Source: Lachnospiraceae bacterium AD3010
Lineage (GTDB): Bacteria; Bacillota; Clostridia; Lachnospirales; Lachnospiraceae
Assembly (NCBI GenBank): GCA_000622025.1
Contig: JHWU01000007.1
Coordinates: 207,049 to 271,048, forward strand
DNA length: 64,000 bases
Reading direction: 5' to 3'
Numbering within the stretch: position 1 is the first letter of the stretch; every line of letters starts with the position of its first letter. The notes under the pieces are model-generated. The model made no database searches and had not been told where the DNA came from. It was given only the letters and a program-made list of their open reading frames with translations. Positions 7,435-15,366 of this stretch are shown here, piece after piece. A program made the position numbers and the translations under genes.

Positions 7435-8229
7435 ATGGAACTGCCGAGGGGAGTATATAAATCCAAAAAAAGAAACGGTAATATATATTTTCGTGTTTCC
7501 ATAACATACAAGGGAAGACACATCAGCCTTGGAAGCTCTGAAAGCTTAAAGACAGCTGCCATGATATATGAGGAAGCCTCCTTGCTTCGGGAAAACGATG
7601 ACGGAGTAGACGAGTTTCCTTCCTATTATTATATTTCCTTCGATAAATATCTAAGCATCATTAATTACCGTGATAACGGAGTATATTTCCATAACCCCAT
7701 CTATCTTCACCAACGGTATTTTTCATACTTCCTTGACAGGGATACGGAGCTGAAATTCGATACCGATGATCTGTTTTTCTATTCCCAGCACCGGATACAG
7801 AGACGGGGAGGCCATCTCTTCGTTGAAAACTACGGCGCACAGATGTCCCTTTTTTCACGCTACGGTATACATCCCTTCGCGGTCGAAGATAAGGACTACC
7901 GGTTTAAGAACGGGGATCCTTTGGATTTCAGATATGAGAATATAGAAATAATCAATCGTTATCTGGGTGTGGAGCTTATCGAGAATACCATACCGCGTAA
8001 ATTCCGCTCCTATATCCATGTGAACGGCTATTATAATCTGGGGGTATATCAATCCGAGGACAGAGCAGCCATAGCCTTTAATAAAGCCCGCTCGCTCCTT
8101 AGGGAAAAGGGCAGAAATAAGGACACGCCGGCGAACTACATTTCCGACATGCCCGAAGAGGAATACAGGGAGATCTACGAGAGCATCGAACTACCGGAGA
8201 GCTTCCTTGGATTCGTTAATAAACTTTAG
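7435..8229 (+). CDS. Putative DNA-binding protein: AP2-like, degenerate HNH-like, AP2-like
   Basis: A 264-residue protein in three parts. Residues 5-50 (GVYKSKKRNGNIYFRVSI onward) have the beta-strand and helix pattern of AP2/integrase-type DNA-binding domains, including the KGRHISLGS turn and the helix TAAMIYEEA. Residues about 90-180 look like an HNH homing-endonuclease domain in spacing (SRYGIHPFAVEDKDYRF, then DFRYENIEIINRY) but lack the usual His-Asn/His catalytic residues. Residues about 190-235 (SYIHVNGYYNLGVYQSEDRA) resemble a second AP2 domain. Homing endonucleases of this architecture are known. Here the likely loss of the nuclease site and a free-standing locus suggest a domesticated regulator. 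The call is by pattern only. Confidence 0.5.
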   Translation: MELPRGVYKSKKRNGNIYFRVSITYKGRHISLGSSESLKTAAMIYEEASLLRENDDGVDEFPSYYYISFDKYLSIINYRDNGVYFHNPIYLHQRYFSYFLDRDTELKFDTDDLFFYSQHRIQRRGGHLFVENYGAQMSLFSRYGIHPFAVEDKDYRFKNGDPLDFRYENIEIINRYLGVELIENTIPRKFRSYIHVNGYYNLGVYQSEDRAAIAFNKARSLLREKGRNKDTPANYISDMPEEEYREIYESIELPESFLGFVNKL

Positions 8230-8246
8230 CAGCGTACCTCCGGAGA

Positions 8247-9395
8247 TCAATGAGAGGCAGGCCTTAATGGAACTACGATCTCACCTCTGTTTATCACCAG
8301 GCATACATCCAGCCTGTCATTTAAGGCTACAAGAGCAGCATTCTTTCCAGCTTCTATACTGCCGAAGCTATCATAGATACCAATGGATCTTGCGGGATTC
8401 ACAGCCGCACATTTTACAGCTGTTTCAAGGGGTAAACCCATTTCAAGGACCGCTGTCCTTACACAGTCCATAAGGTTTGCGGCGCTTCCGGCTATGGTCC
8501 CGTTTTCCTGGGTTGCACGTATGCCTCTTTTTATGACCGGGATACCTCCAAGCTCATATTCACCGTCCGGCATGCCTACAGCTTCCATGCTGTCTGAAAT
8601 AAATATGATCCTGTCATCTCCAAACAGCTTAAATGTGGCCCTTACAGCCGAAGGATGAATATGTACCCCGTCACATATCATTTCAGCTTCCACATATTCC
8701 GTATCCGCTGCAGCAAATACCGGTCCCGGTTCCCTATGGTTCATTGGAGCCATTGCATTATGGATATGTGTCATATGGCGGACCCCGCTCTCAAAGGCTT
8801 TGCAGGCACTGTCAAAATCAGCAGCTGAATGAGCAAAGGAGATAATTACCTCGTCCTTTAATTCCTTAATGAATTCTGCCGACCCTTCTGTCTCCGGAGC
8901 AAGAGCCACAAGCTTTATCCTGTTCCCTGAAGCCTCCTGCAGGCGTCTGAACATAGCGCTGTCCGGCTTCATAATATAGTCCGGATTCTGGGCTCCCCTC
9001 TTTTCATATGAAATAAAGGGGCCCTCCATATTGATCCCCACCAGGGATGCCCCTCCTTCGCCCCTAAAGCTTTTTGCCGCCTCCATAACCTTAAGAAGCT
9101 TTTCCTCCGGAAAGGTCATAGTGGCTGGACAGATCTGGGTTATGCCCTGAGACTCCTCATAATCTGCCATTGTCTGTATAACAGACACGTCCCCCTCACA
9201 AAAGTCATGGCCTTTGCAGCCGTGAAAATGGATATCCGTAAGCCCCGGGATCAGCTTCAGGCCGCTTATATCGATATCTTCAAAATCGACATCCTCTGTC
9301 TTCTCTACGATCCTTCCGTCACTTATATACACATCGGCTTTACGGAAAACGAAGCCGGGATCAAATACCATACCTCCGGTAATTCTGTAGTTCAT
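8247..9395 (-). CDS. nagA: N-acetylglucosamine-6-phosphate deacetylase
   Basis: Amidohydrolase removing acetate from GlcNAc-6-P in amino sugar use and cell-wall recycling. The 382 residues carry the family motifs in order: metal site DIHFHGCKGHDF, MEGPFIS, SFAHSAADF, THIHNAMAPM, CDGVHIHP and the catalytic Asp region FISDSMEAVG. It lies 31 bases downstream of nagB on the same strand, so the two form an operon feeding fructose-6-P. An RpiR/MurR-type regulator that could sense amino sugar phosphates is encoded at 32245 but is not adjacent. The gene is convergent with the AP2/HNH-like gene, 17 bases away. Confidence 0.95.
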   Translation of the reverse strand: MNYRITGGMVFDPGFVFRKADVYISDGRIVEKTEDVDFEDIDISGLKLIPGLTDIHFHGCKGHDFCEGDVSVIQTMADYEESQGITQICPATMTFPEEKLLKVMEAAKSFRGEGGASLVGINMEGPFISYEKRGAQNPDYIMKPDSAMFRRLQEASGNRIKLVALAPETEGSAEFIKELKDEVIISFAHSAADFDSACKAFESGVRHMTHIHNAMAPMNHREPGPVFAAADTEYVEAEMICDGVHIHPSAVRATFKLFGDDRIIFISDSMEAVGMPDGEYELGGIPVIKRGIRATQENGTIAGSAANLMDCVRTAVLEMGLPLETAVKCAAVNPARSIGIYDSFGSIEAGKNAALVALNDRLDVCLVINRGEIVVPLRPASH

Positions 9396-9426
9396 AGCCT
9401 GTCAACAGCTCCTTTCAGGGTTTTTG

Positions 9427-10167
9427 TCATTCTTCCCCACCGCTGCATTTACTGTATGCCGCCTTATCCACAACAAGTATCACATCATCATGTAATTGCA
9501 GTATTGATGCCGGAACCAGCGGAGTGACAGGTCCGAAAAATGCTTTGTTAACTGCATCCGCCTTATCCTCACCGGACGCCACCACAAGGATCTTCTTCGC
9601 CCGAAGGATAGAGCGAATCCCCATAGTATAAGCAAATTTCGGCACCTCCTCTCCTGCCTCGAAGAAACGCTTATTGGCTTCTATCGTGCTGTTTGTTAAA
9701 GAAACGCAGTGCACATCCTGGTCAAAGATATTGTCCGGCTCATTAAAGCCTATATGTCCGTTTCTTCCAAGTCCCAGAAGCTGCAGATCCTGCTCACCGA
9801 TCTTCTCCAGAAGGTCATTATAGGCCTTACAGGCCTTTTCAGGATCGGAATTCATCCCATCGGGAAGATGAGTATTCTCAGGCCTTATATTTACCCTGTC
9901 AAAAAGGTTCTTATGCATATAATAAACGTAGCTTTGGGGATTATCTGCCCCAAGGCCCTTATATTCATCCAGATTTACGGTCACAACCTCGGAAAAATCC
10001 AGATCCCCCTTCCCGTACCATTCCACCAGCTGGTCATAGATCCCGACGGGTGTGGAGCCGGTTGCAAGCCCCAGTATGGAATCAGGCTTTAATATTATCT
10101 GTGCAGAAATGATATTGGCAGCCTTCCGGCTCATCTCTGCATAATCCTTTGTAACATAGATCCGCAT
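9427..10167 (-). CDS. nagB: Glucosamine-6-phosphate deaminase
   Basis: Converts glucosamine-6-P to fructose-6-P and ammonia. The 246 residues show GLATGSTPVGIYDQL (phosphate loop), VNLDEYKGL (catalytic Asp), LLGLGRNGHIGFNEP (His of the active site) and the C-terminal YTMGIRSIL. An AAGGAG ribosome site precedes the ATG. First gene of the nagBA operon. It is preceded by a terminator-like hairpin at 10191-10212 and a leader of about 340 bases, which suggests attenuation, though no known riboswitch was recognised there. Confidence 0.95.
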   Translation of the reverse strand: MRIYVTKDYAEMSRKAANIISAQIILKPDSILGLATGSTPVGIYDQLVEWYGKGDLDFSEVVTVNLDEYKGLGADNPQSYVYYMHKNLFDRVNIRPENTHLPDGMNSDPEKACKAYNDLLEKIGEQDLQLLGLGRNGHIGFNEPDNIFDQDVHCVSLTNSTIEANKRFFEAGEEVPKFAYTMGIRSILRAKKILVVASGEDKADAVNKAFFGPVTPLVPASILQLHDDVILVVDKAAYSKCSGGEE

Positions 10168-10190
10168 GCTTTTCTCCTTAGGTGCATAAA

Positions 10191-10212
10191 AGGGGCAGGA
10201 TCTCCTGCCCCT
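10191..10212 (-). terminator. Attenuator-like hairpin before nagB
   Basis: Inverted repeat AGGGGCAGGA/TCCTGCCCCT (10 pairs, two bases apart). On the minus strand it is followed by TTTTATG, then the nagB ribosome site 15 bases later. Either it ends the leader transcript or it controls entry into nagBA. Confidence 0.65.
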
Positions 10213-10550
10213 ATATTTCTCTGTTCCGGGGTTCGCCTTATGCGATACCCTTCACTTTAGACAAGCTTCTTCAGGACCTGCGAGAATACCTATGAAGGCA
10301 CTCTGTATCTTCCCGAAAGCGGCGGGAACCGCATCGGCTTCAATTCCAAGATACATTGCTACCGCCCCGCTGGACAGGAGGGTGGTTATCATAAGCCAGG
10401 AAGCTTCTCTCCTTAAAGCCCCTGTACTTCCCAGGCCGGAAACCGCTAAGCGGCATCTCCTCCTTTCAAAAACAGCTTCAGACCTATGTTCCAGGAAATA
10501 CTTTTATAAATTTTTTACAAAAAAATATAAAAAAAATATAAACTAATAGT
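10213..10550 (-). other. Leader of nagBA, possible small RNA or small-ORF region
   Basis: A 340-base stretch between promoter 10551-10579 and the hairpin at 10191. Two short minus-strand frames are visible. One, 10340-10456, 38 codons, begins 2 bases after GAAAGGAGG (MPLSGFRPGKY). The other, 10252-10392, 46 codons, has a membrane-like sequence (MITTLLSSGAVAMYLGIEAD) but no ribosome site at its ATG. They overlap out of frame, which could mean a frameshifted small gene. No tRNA, 6S, SRP, RNase P or known riboswitch motif was recognised. Confidence 0.3.
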
Positions 10551-10579
10551 AAAATAGCACAAAAAGGCTGATCCGTCAA
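10551..10579 (-). promoter_or_regulatory. Promoter for the nagBA leader
   Basis: Minus strand: TTGACG, 17 bases, TATTTT, placed just after the end of the GH25-like gene. It would yield a transcript of about 340 bases before the hairpin at 10191. Confidence 0.5.
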
Positions 10580-10617
10580 TGGATTAAGGGGAGTAGGACA
10601 AGACTTGAGCCGTAAAC

Positions 10618-11796
10618 TCATTTCACAGAATAGTCAGTAAAGGAAATGTCGAGATCCACCGGATCCTCGATGCCGTCCACATTTCCGGTTATGCTGTACT
10701 GCCACATATTGTAACGGTAAGGGAATACAGAGGTTTCATCAGTGTCATAGAGCCAGAAGTCATAGGGTGCGATGGATAAAAGATCAAATTTAAGAGCAAA
10801 CTGTTTTTTGGTGGCTGCAATCATAGGAGTATAACCATAGGCTCTCACGGTGTCACAGAATGCTTTTGCGACTGCGGACAGCTCCTCCTTTGAGAGCATC
10901 TCTGTCCTGTAGCTGTCACCTGATATGGATTCGGAGCTGAATACTATCGGGTATTCTATCTGATGGCCGTTTATCGCAGCCACACAGTAATTTGCCTCCT
11001 CTACCGCCTCAATTATATTTACAGCCTGGGAATTAAAATAAAGTCCGATCTTAATGGCATTTTCGGAGCAGCCCCTCATATTGTCAAGGAGCTTTTCATC
11101 CAGGACCACCTTGCCGGAGCCGTAGCCTCTGGAGCCCACCCTTAGCATGGCGAAATCGACCCCCGATGCCGCAACCCTCTCCCAGTCGATATTCTTCTGA
11201 TACGAGGAAACATCAATACCGTGATAACTGGTAGTACGGCCGTTAAGGGAATAATCCTTCCATATCCCGTTCATTTCAAAGGCATCGTTAAATCTCTCAT
11301 TGACCGGCATCCGGTCTAAAATATCCACAAACTCTGCCGTGCCCTCCGATAATTCGTTAATATCAAAAACGTTTCCGGAAACGCTGTCCCTCTCTTTCTG
11401 CTGGGACCCTACACTGTTTTCCGAAAGAGTATCAGAGGATATGCTATCCTCCGGAATGAATTTTTCTTTTACCCTGTCATCTTTTCCCGTACCGTCAGCT
11501 CTCGGGACATAGGTATTATTGTCCTCTTCCTCGTCATACATATGCCAGAAGGACAGCTCGTCACTGGTCCTCTTATTCTCGAGAGTGGAAAGATCTTCAT
11601 TATCCGTATTTCCTGCCTGCTGTGATTGTACCTTAGCTGTACTCCCGCTTTTTTTCTCCGGCTTTTTATTAACCGAAAAAGTAATAAGCAGTACCAGCAC
11701 AACTGCCGATACCGCCGCAAAAAGACCGAGTACCACCCCGGTCTTAGCTTTTCTTTCAACTATATAATCATCTTCTTCATCATGCAGCATTGACAT
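10618..11796 (-). CDS. Membrane-anchored GH25-like lysozyme with altered active site
   Basis: A 392-residue protein: short cytoplasmic start, one transmembrane helix (about residues 19-41), a low-complexity Ser/Asp/Glu linker to about 190, then a glycoside hydrolase 25 (muramidase) domain. Asp195 in GIDVSSYQ and the C-terminal PVDLDISF are conserved. The family's Asp-x-Glu pair on the central strand reads Ser287-Ser288-Glu289 here (PIVFSSES), so the usual Asp is replaced. It may be weakly active or may bind peptidoglycan without cutting it. It follows the response-regulator gene by 21 bases and is probably co-transcribed from the promoter at 12629. Confidence 0.85.
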   Translation of the reverse strand: MSMLHDEEDDYIVERKAKTGVVLGLFAAVSAVVLVLLITFSVNKKPEKKSGSTAKVQSQQAGNTDNEDLSTLENKRTSDELSFWHMYDEEEDNNTYVPRADGTGKDDRVKEKFIPEDSISSDTLSENSVGSQQKERDSVSGNVFDINELSEGTAEFVDILDRMPVNERFNDAFEMNGIWKDYSLNGRTTSYHGIDVSSYQKNIDWERVAASGVDFAMLRVGSRGYGSGKVVLDEKLLDNMRGCSENAIKIGLYFNSQAVNIIEAVEEANYCVAAINGHQIEYPIVFSSESISGDSYRTEMLSKEELSAVAKAFCDTVRAYGYTPMIAATKKQFALKFDLLSIAPYDFWLYDTDETSVFPYRYNMWQYSITGNVDGIEDPVDLDISFTDYSVK

Positions 11797-11817
11797 AACG
11801 TGTTACAATGTTCACTC

Positions 11818-12588
11818 CTAAGAATTCCCGTGTTTTTTAAAGAATTCTGCTATAGTCCTGTTAAGCTCCACATTAGTGGTGCTCTTTAAGATATAACCCT
11901 GGGGCTTAAGATCCTTTACCCTTGCGATACTCTCCTTTGTCCCTATACCGGTAAGGAAGATGACCGGTATGGACGCGGTGTCGGAATGCATCTTCAGCAT
12001 TTCCAGTACTTTGGGACCGTCAACTACCGGCATCTCATAGTCGAGAAGTATAAGATCCGTTTCATTCTTTGCAAGCCAGGATATTCCCTGCATACCGTCA
12101 AGGACTATCTCCACATTATATGACTTACCGAGCCAGACCTTTATCATCTGGGCGTATGTAATATCGTCATCAATGATCAGTATCTTTTTCTTATTGTGAA
12201 GATCATCCTCTATCTTCTTCTCATTTGATATGACCTCGAGCAGCTTATCTATTTCTACGGGTCTGTTGATCCAGATATAATCATTAAGAGCCGGAACCTC
12301 CTCCAGAAAATCGCTGTGATAATTCCCGTTCCCGATAAGTATCACGTTTCTTCCCATACCCTTAAAGGTATCACAGAGAAGGAAAAGGCTTTGTGTCAGA
12401 TCCTTGTCTCCAATGATAGAATCCTGAAGATATAGAATGAAAGCCTTTGTTTCGCTCTCCAGTTTTTTTATCTCATATACATTATCATCAATAAGTACAA
12501 CATCCAGTCCTCTCGCTGACAGACCTCTCTCCATGGATTTCACGACAACGCTGAACTGATGTGTGATTATCACTATCTTTCCGTCCAT
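11818..12588 (-). CDS. Response regulator with pseudo-receiver and receiver domains
   Basis: A 256-residue protein with two receiver-like halves and no DNA-binding domain. The C-terminal half (about 133-256) has Asp140/Asp141, phosphoacceptor Asp183 (LILLDYEMPVVDG), Thr213 and Lys235. The N-terminal half (1-125) has the alternating fold and an acidic pair at 34-35, but its phosphoacceptor strand reads AFILYLQDS and no conserved Lys-Pro follows, so it looks degenerate. It probably works by protein contact or as a relay. The downstream gene is the GH25-like envelope protein, which hints at a role in cell-wall signalling; this is inference. Confidence 0.8.
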   Translation of the reverse strand: MDGKIVIITHQFSVVVKSMERGLSARGLDVVLIDDNVYEIKKLESETKAFILYLQDSIIGDKDLTQSLFLLCDTFKGMGRNVILIGNGNYHSDFLEEVPALNDYIWINRPVEIDKLLEVISNEKKIEDDLHNKKKILIIDDDITYAQMIKVWLGKSYNVEIVLDGMQGISWLAKNETDLILLDYEMPVVDGPKVLEMLKMHSDTASIPVIFLTGIGTKESIARVKDLKPQGYILKSTTNVELNRTIAEFFKKHGNS

Positions 12589-12628
12589 AATATAACTCCG
12601 TCTGATGAAATACCTTTGACACCTCTCT

Positions 12629-12658
12629 ATTCTACTTGTAAATTAAGTATGCCGTCAA
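12629..12658 (-). promoter_or_regulatory. Promoter for the regulator/GH25-like pair
   Basis: Minus strand: TTGACG, 18 bases, TAGAAT, about 40 bases before the ATG at 12588, in the 110-base gap after the MscS-type gene. Confidence 0.5.
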
Positions 12659-12698
12659 CATGCTGATAGAAACACCGTTGGATAAACACCGCAGAAAG

Positions 12699-15365
12699 TC
12701 AATCAGAACCGTCCCCGATGTCTCTGTTACTGAGAACGATCTGGTTAAAGGGAATTCCTATTCCGTTCCGGTCAAACATAAGTTTCAGTTCCCGGTTCAG
12801 ATCTCTCTTAACCCTGTAATAATCAAGGGATTTACATTTAATAGAGAATTTAAGCATCACGGCGCTGTCCTCCATTGCGTCCACGCCGAGATAATCCGGG
12901 CCTTCAATAGCAAGGGGGATATTCTCTTTCATGACCGGAAGCTCGCGCCTTATCACTTCCTCAACATTTTCAAGTTTCTCATCATAGTCAATGCCGATCG
13001 AAATATAGATACATTCAGGCGTGATCGAATGATTTACCACCTGTTTAAGGGAACTGTTATTCACTATCTTAATATTATTGGTACCAAGATCAAGGAGTCT
13101 CGTATTCCTGATCCCGATCTCAAGTACCTTTCCACGGCAGTCATCCACAGTTATCACGTCTCCCACGTGAAAAGCCCCCTCGATAATTATAAAAAGACCG
13201 TCAAAAACATCGGAAGTAAGGCTCTGGGCGCCCAGTCCTATAACGACCGTCAGTATTCCAGCAGAGGCGAGAAGGGTTTCCGTATGGACCCCCATCCTGT
13301 TGGCACATAAGAATAATATCCCTATTATTGCCGCGTATTTAAGAAGGCTAATAAGCATCTGCGACATTGTCTTTCCCCGGGAGCTCAGCGAATTACCGAG
13401 CTGAATAAGAAGCATATTTAAGCATATCGTAAGGAATCCCACGGAACAGATGCATATAATACTCCAGGTTATGGAGAAAAGGTGTATCCCGTTTTCCCAG
13501 TCGCCTCTTATGATATATGAGAATATGGAGTCGGACGGCAGCAGTCTTTCCTGGAACAGGGCGATAAAAAACACAACTCCGGAAAACACAAAAAATGCAC
13601 CTCTTAAAAAGCGTTTTAGGGCATAGTCCGATCGGAAGCTGTTTATCGCCGGAGACCCGCTCTCAAGCGTGTAAGGAACCGAAACACCGGACAAAAGGAA
13701 GAGAAGAAGATACAATAATAATACTGCTGCAAAACACGGAAGGAACGTGAAAACAGCTATCTGAAGGTTCCCGGTCAGAAGTCCGGAGGTCGGAGTAACT
13801 ATGAATACTATATCGGAATACGATGCGGCAGTTTCACAGAGATAGCTGACTCCGGCAACAGTTAAATAACCTACGTAACCGTCTCTCAAGGTCCGGGCAG
13901 TGATCCCGTAATCAACCGCTTTCTTTCCGACAAGCGATGTTATAGGGTGATATGTGAATTCACCGCTGTTTTTATCCACAGTAAATGCAAAAGATGAATT
14001 AGTACCGCTGTATGTAGAAAGAATGTACTCCCGGGATGTTGACTTTAAGGGTTCGGAAAGAAAGGAGGGGTCAAATGCCAGCTGGACGAAGCCGTTCGGA
14101 TCCCCCTTACTGTCTGTTACAAGACTTCCTACGTATAGATAGGGCTTTTCAAGATAGTTTTCGTCAGGCTTGTCCTGAATGACATAGGGTGTTCCGTATA
14201 ATAACTGCCTGAACTGGTATGAAGGATCATTGGGGTCATTTGAGAGGGTCAGACCCTTATAGGTTGAATCAGATACAAGCACGGTACCGTTTTTATCATA
14301 CAAAAGGACATGCTCTGTCTGTAATATCCTGTTTAACTTATTTATGGAGGAACGTGTGGCAAGCTGCGGATTGTCAGATATAAGCTTCGCAGCGATACCC
14401 GAGATCCGGCGCAGGAATTCGCTGTAACGGTTTTTAATTATATCCTGGTTTTCCTTTTCAAAATCCAGGGAGTATGCGAGAGCTTTTGCATCCAGGCTGT
14501 TTGTGGTCTCCTGAACAGAGGTTGAGTAAAGAAGATGTATATACATCGACAGGATCATAAGAAGGAGGAGCGAAACAATTACCAGAGACTTTGATTTCTT
14601 AAAATAGATCCTCCTTAAATACTTCCCCTCCTTTGCGTTCCGGGCGTATTCCTTTAAGATCATGGAATATGCGAGTATGAGGGTGAACAGGATAACAAAG
14701 GTTGAAAAAAGAACAGGGATAAGAATTATTATTACTGAAGTTAATATCTCCGTATACGGAAGAGCGCATATGATCCATACGTTTTCCTCGGGGCGGAATT
14801 TACAGCCGCAGTAATAGTCCTCTCCACAGATATCCATGTGCTTAAAGGCACCGTCACTGAAATCGGAAAGGAGTAAACCCGCTTCTTCAATATTTATCCC
14901 TTCATCTTCTCCTATACTGTATGAAGTACCGCTGACCGTGGGATCAAAGGGGAAATAGACGAAATAACCCTCCCGGTCAACTGCAAAGGTGAAACCGTTC
15001 CTGCCGATCGTGTTCCGCTCCAGCATGGAATCCCATGCCGAAGCGGATGCAGACGCATCTTCAATATCTGAAATGTCAGATTCTATATTTCCTGCGGTAT
15101 TACCTTCTTCATAATAAACCTGAAGATCGTCGATAATCTTCTGGATCCTGTCATTGTACTTTGTATTTTTCTTTATCGCTTCAAGACTTTCATCCAGATT
15201 CTGGTCTGTTTCCGTAAGCTTCAATGCTATCTGCCGCCTGTAATTTGACGTCACCAGCACACTTAAAAGGCAGAAAAGAAAGTATCCCAGCACAAGTAAA
15301 AGGAGTAGTGAAAACAGCATAGGAAGCTTGGGAAGCTTATTCTTATTATTATTCTTATCCTTCAT
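12699..15365 (-). CDS. MscS-type channel with two extracytoplasmic sensor domains
   Basis: An 888-residue membrane protein. A transmembrane helix near residues 13-38 is followed by a first outside region (about 45-205) of dCache/PAS type, a helix pair around 210-240 and 263-285, and a second outside region (about 290-530) with FAFTVDKNSGEFTYHP and YLTVAGVSYLCETA, also Cache-like. Several more helices follow, then a C-terminal MscS module: the pore helix around ASAGILTVVIGLGAQSLT and the beta domain VGDVITVDDCRGKVLEIGIRNTRL. MscS channels open under membrane tension. Ligand sensors fused outside suggest chemical gating. It starts one base after the C11 peptidase gene and appears to be the last gene of the Rnf transcription unit. 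Confidence 0.82.
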   Translation of the reverse strand: MKDKNNNKNKLPKLPMLFSLLLLLVLGYFLFCLLSVLVTSNYRRQIALKLTETDQNLDESLEAIKKNTKYNDRIQKIIDDLQVYYEEGNTAGNIESDISDIEDASASASAWDSMLERNTIGRNGFTFAVDREGYFVYFPFDPTVSGTSYSIGEDEGINIEEAGLLLSDFSDGAFKHMDICGEDYYCGCKFRPEENVWIICALPYTEILTSVIIILIPVLFSTFVILFTLILAYSMILKEYARNAKEGKYLRRIYFKKSKSLVIVSLLLLMILSMYIHLLYSTSVQETTNSLDAKALAYSLDFEKENQDIIKNRYSEFLRRISGIAAKLISDNPQLATRSSINKLNRILQTEHVLLYDKNGTVLVSDSTYKGLTLSNDPNDPSYQFRQLLYGTPYVIQDKPDENYLEKPYLYVGSLVTDSKGDPNGFVQLAFDPSFLSEPLKSTSREYILSTYSGTNSSFAFTVDKNSGEFTYHPITSLVGKKAVDYGITARTLRDGYVGYLTVAGVSYLCETAASYSDIVFIVTPTSGLLTGNLQIAVFTFLPCFAAVLLLYLLLFLLSGVSVPYTLESGSPAINSFRSDYALKRFLRGAFFVFSGVVFFIALFQERLLPSDSIFSYIIRGDWENGIHLFSITWSIICICSVGFLTICLNMLLIQLGNSLSSRGKTMSQMLISLLKYAAIIGILFLCANRMGVHTETLLASAGILTVVIGLGAQSLTSDVFDGLFIIIEGAFHVGDVITVDDCRGKVLEIGIRNTRLLDLGTNNIKIVNNSSLKQVVNHSITPECIYISIGIDYDEKLENVEEVIRRELPVMKENIPLAIEGPDYLGVDAMEDSAVMLKFSIKCKSLDYYRVKRDLNRELKLMFDRNGIGIPFNQIVLSNRDIGDGSD

Positions 15366-15366
15366 T

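Noticed and set aside
10292-10546. 84-codon open frame on the plus strand
   Set aside because: No ribosome site or promoter, low-quality composition, and it lies opposite the nagBA leader, whose promoter and hairpin point the other way.
10585-10600. GGGGAGTAG on the plus strand, like the start of a yybP-ykoY manganese riboswitch
   Set aside because: The second conserved part of that riboswitch is missing and no plus-strand gene follows; the sequence runs into the end of a minus-strand gene.
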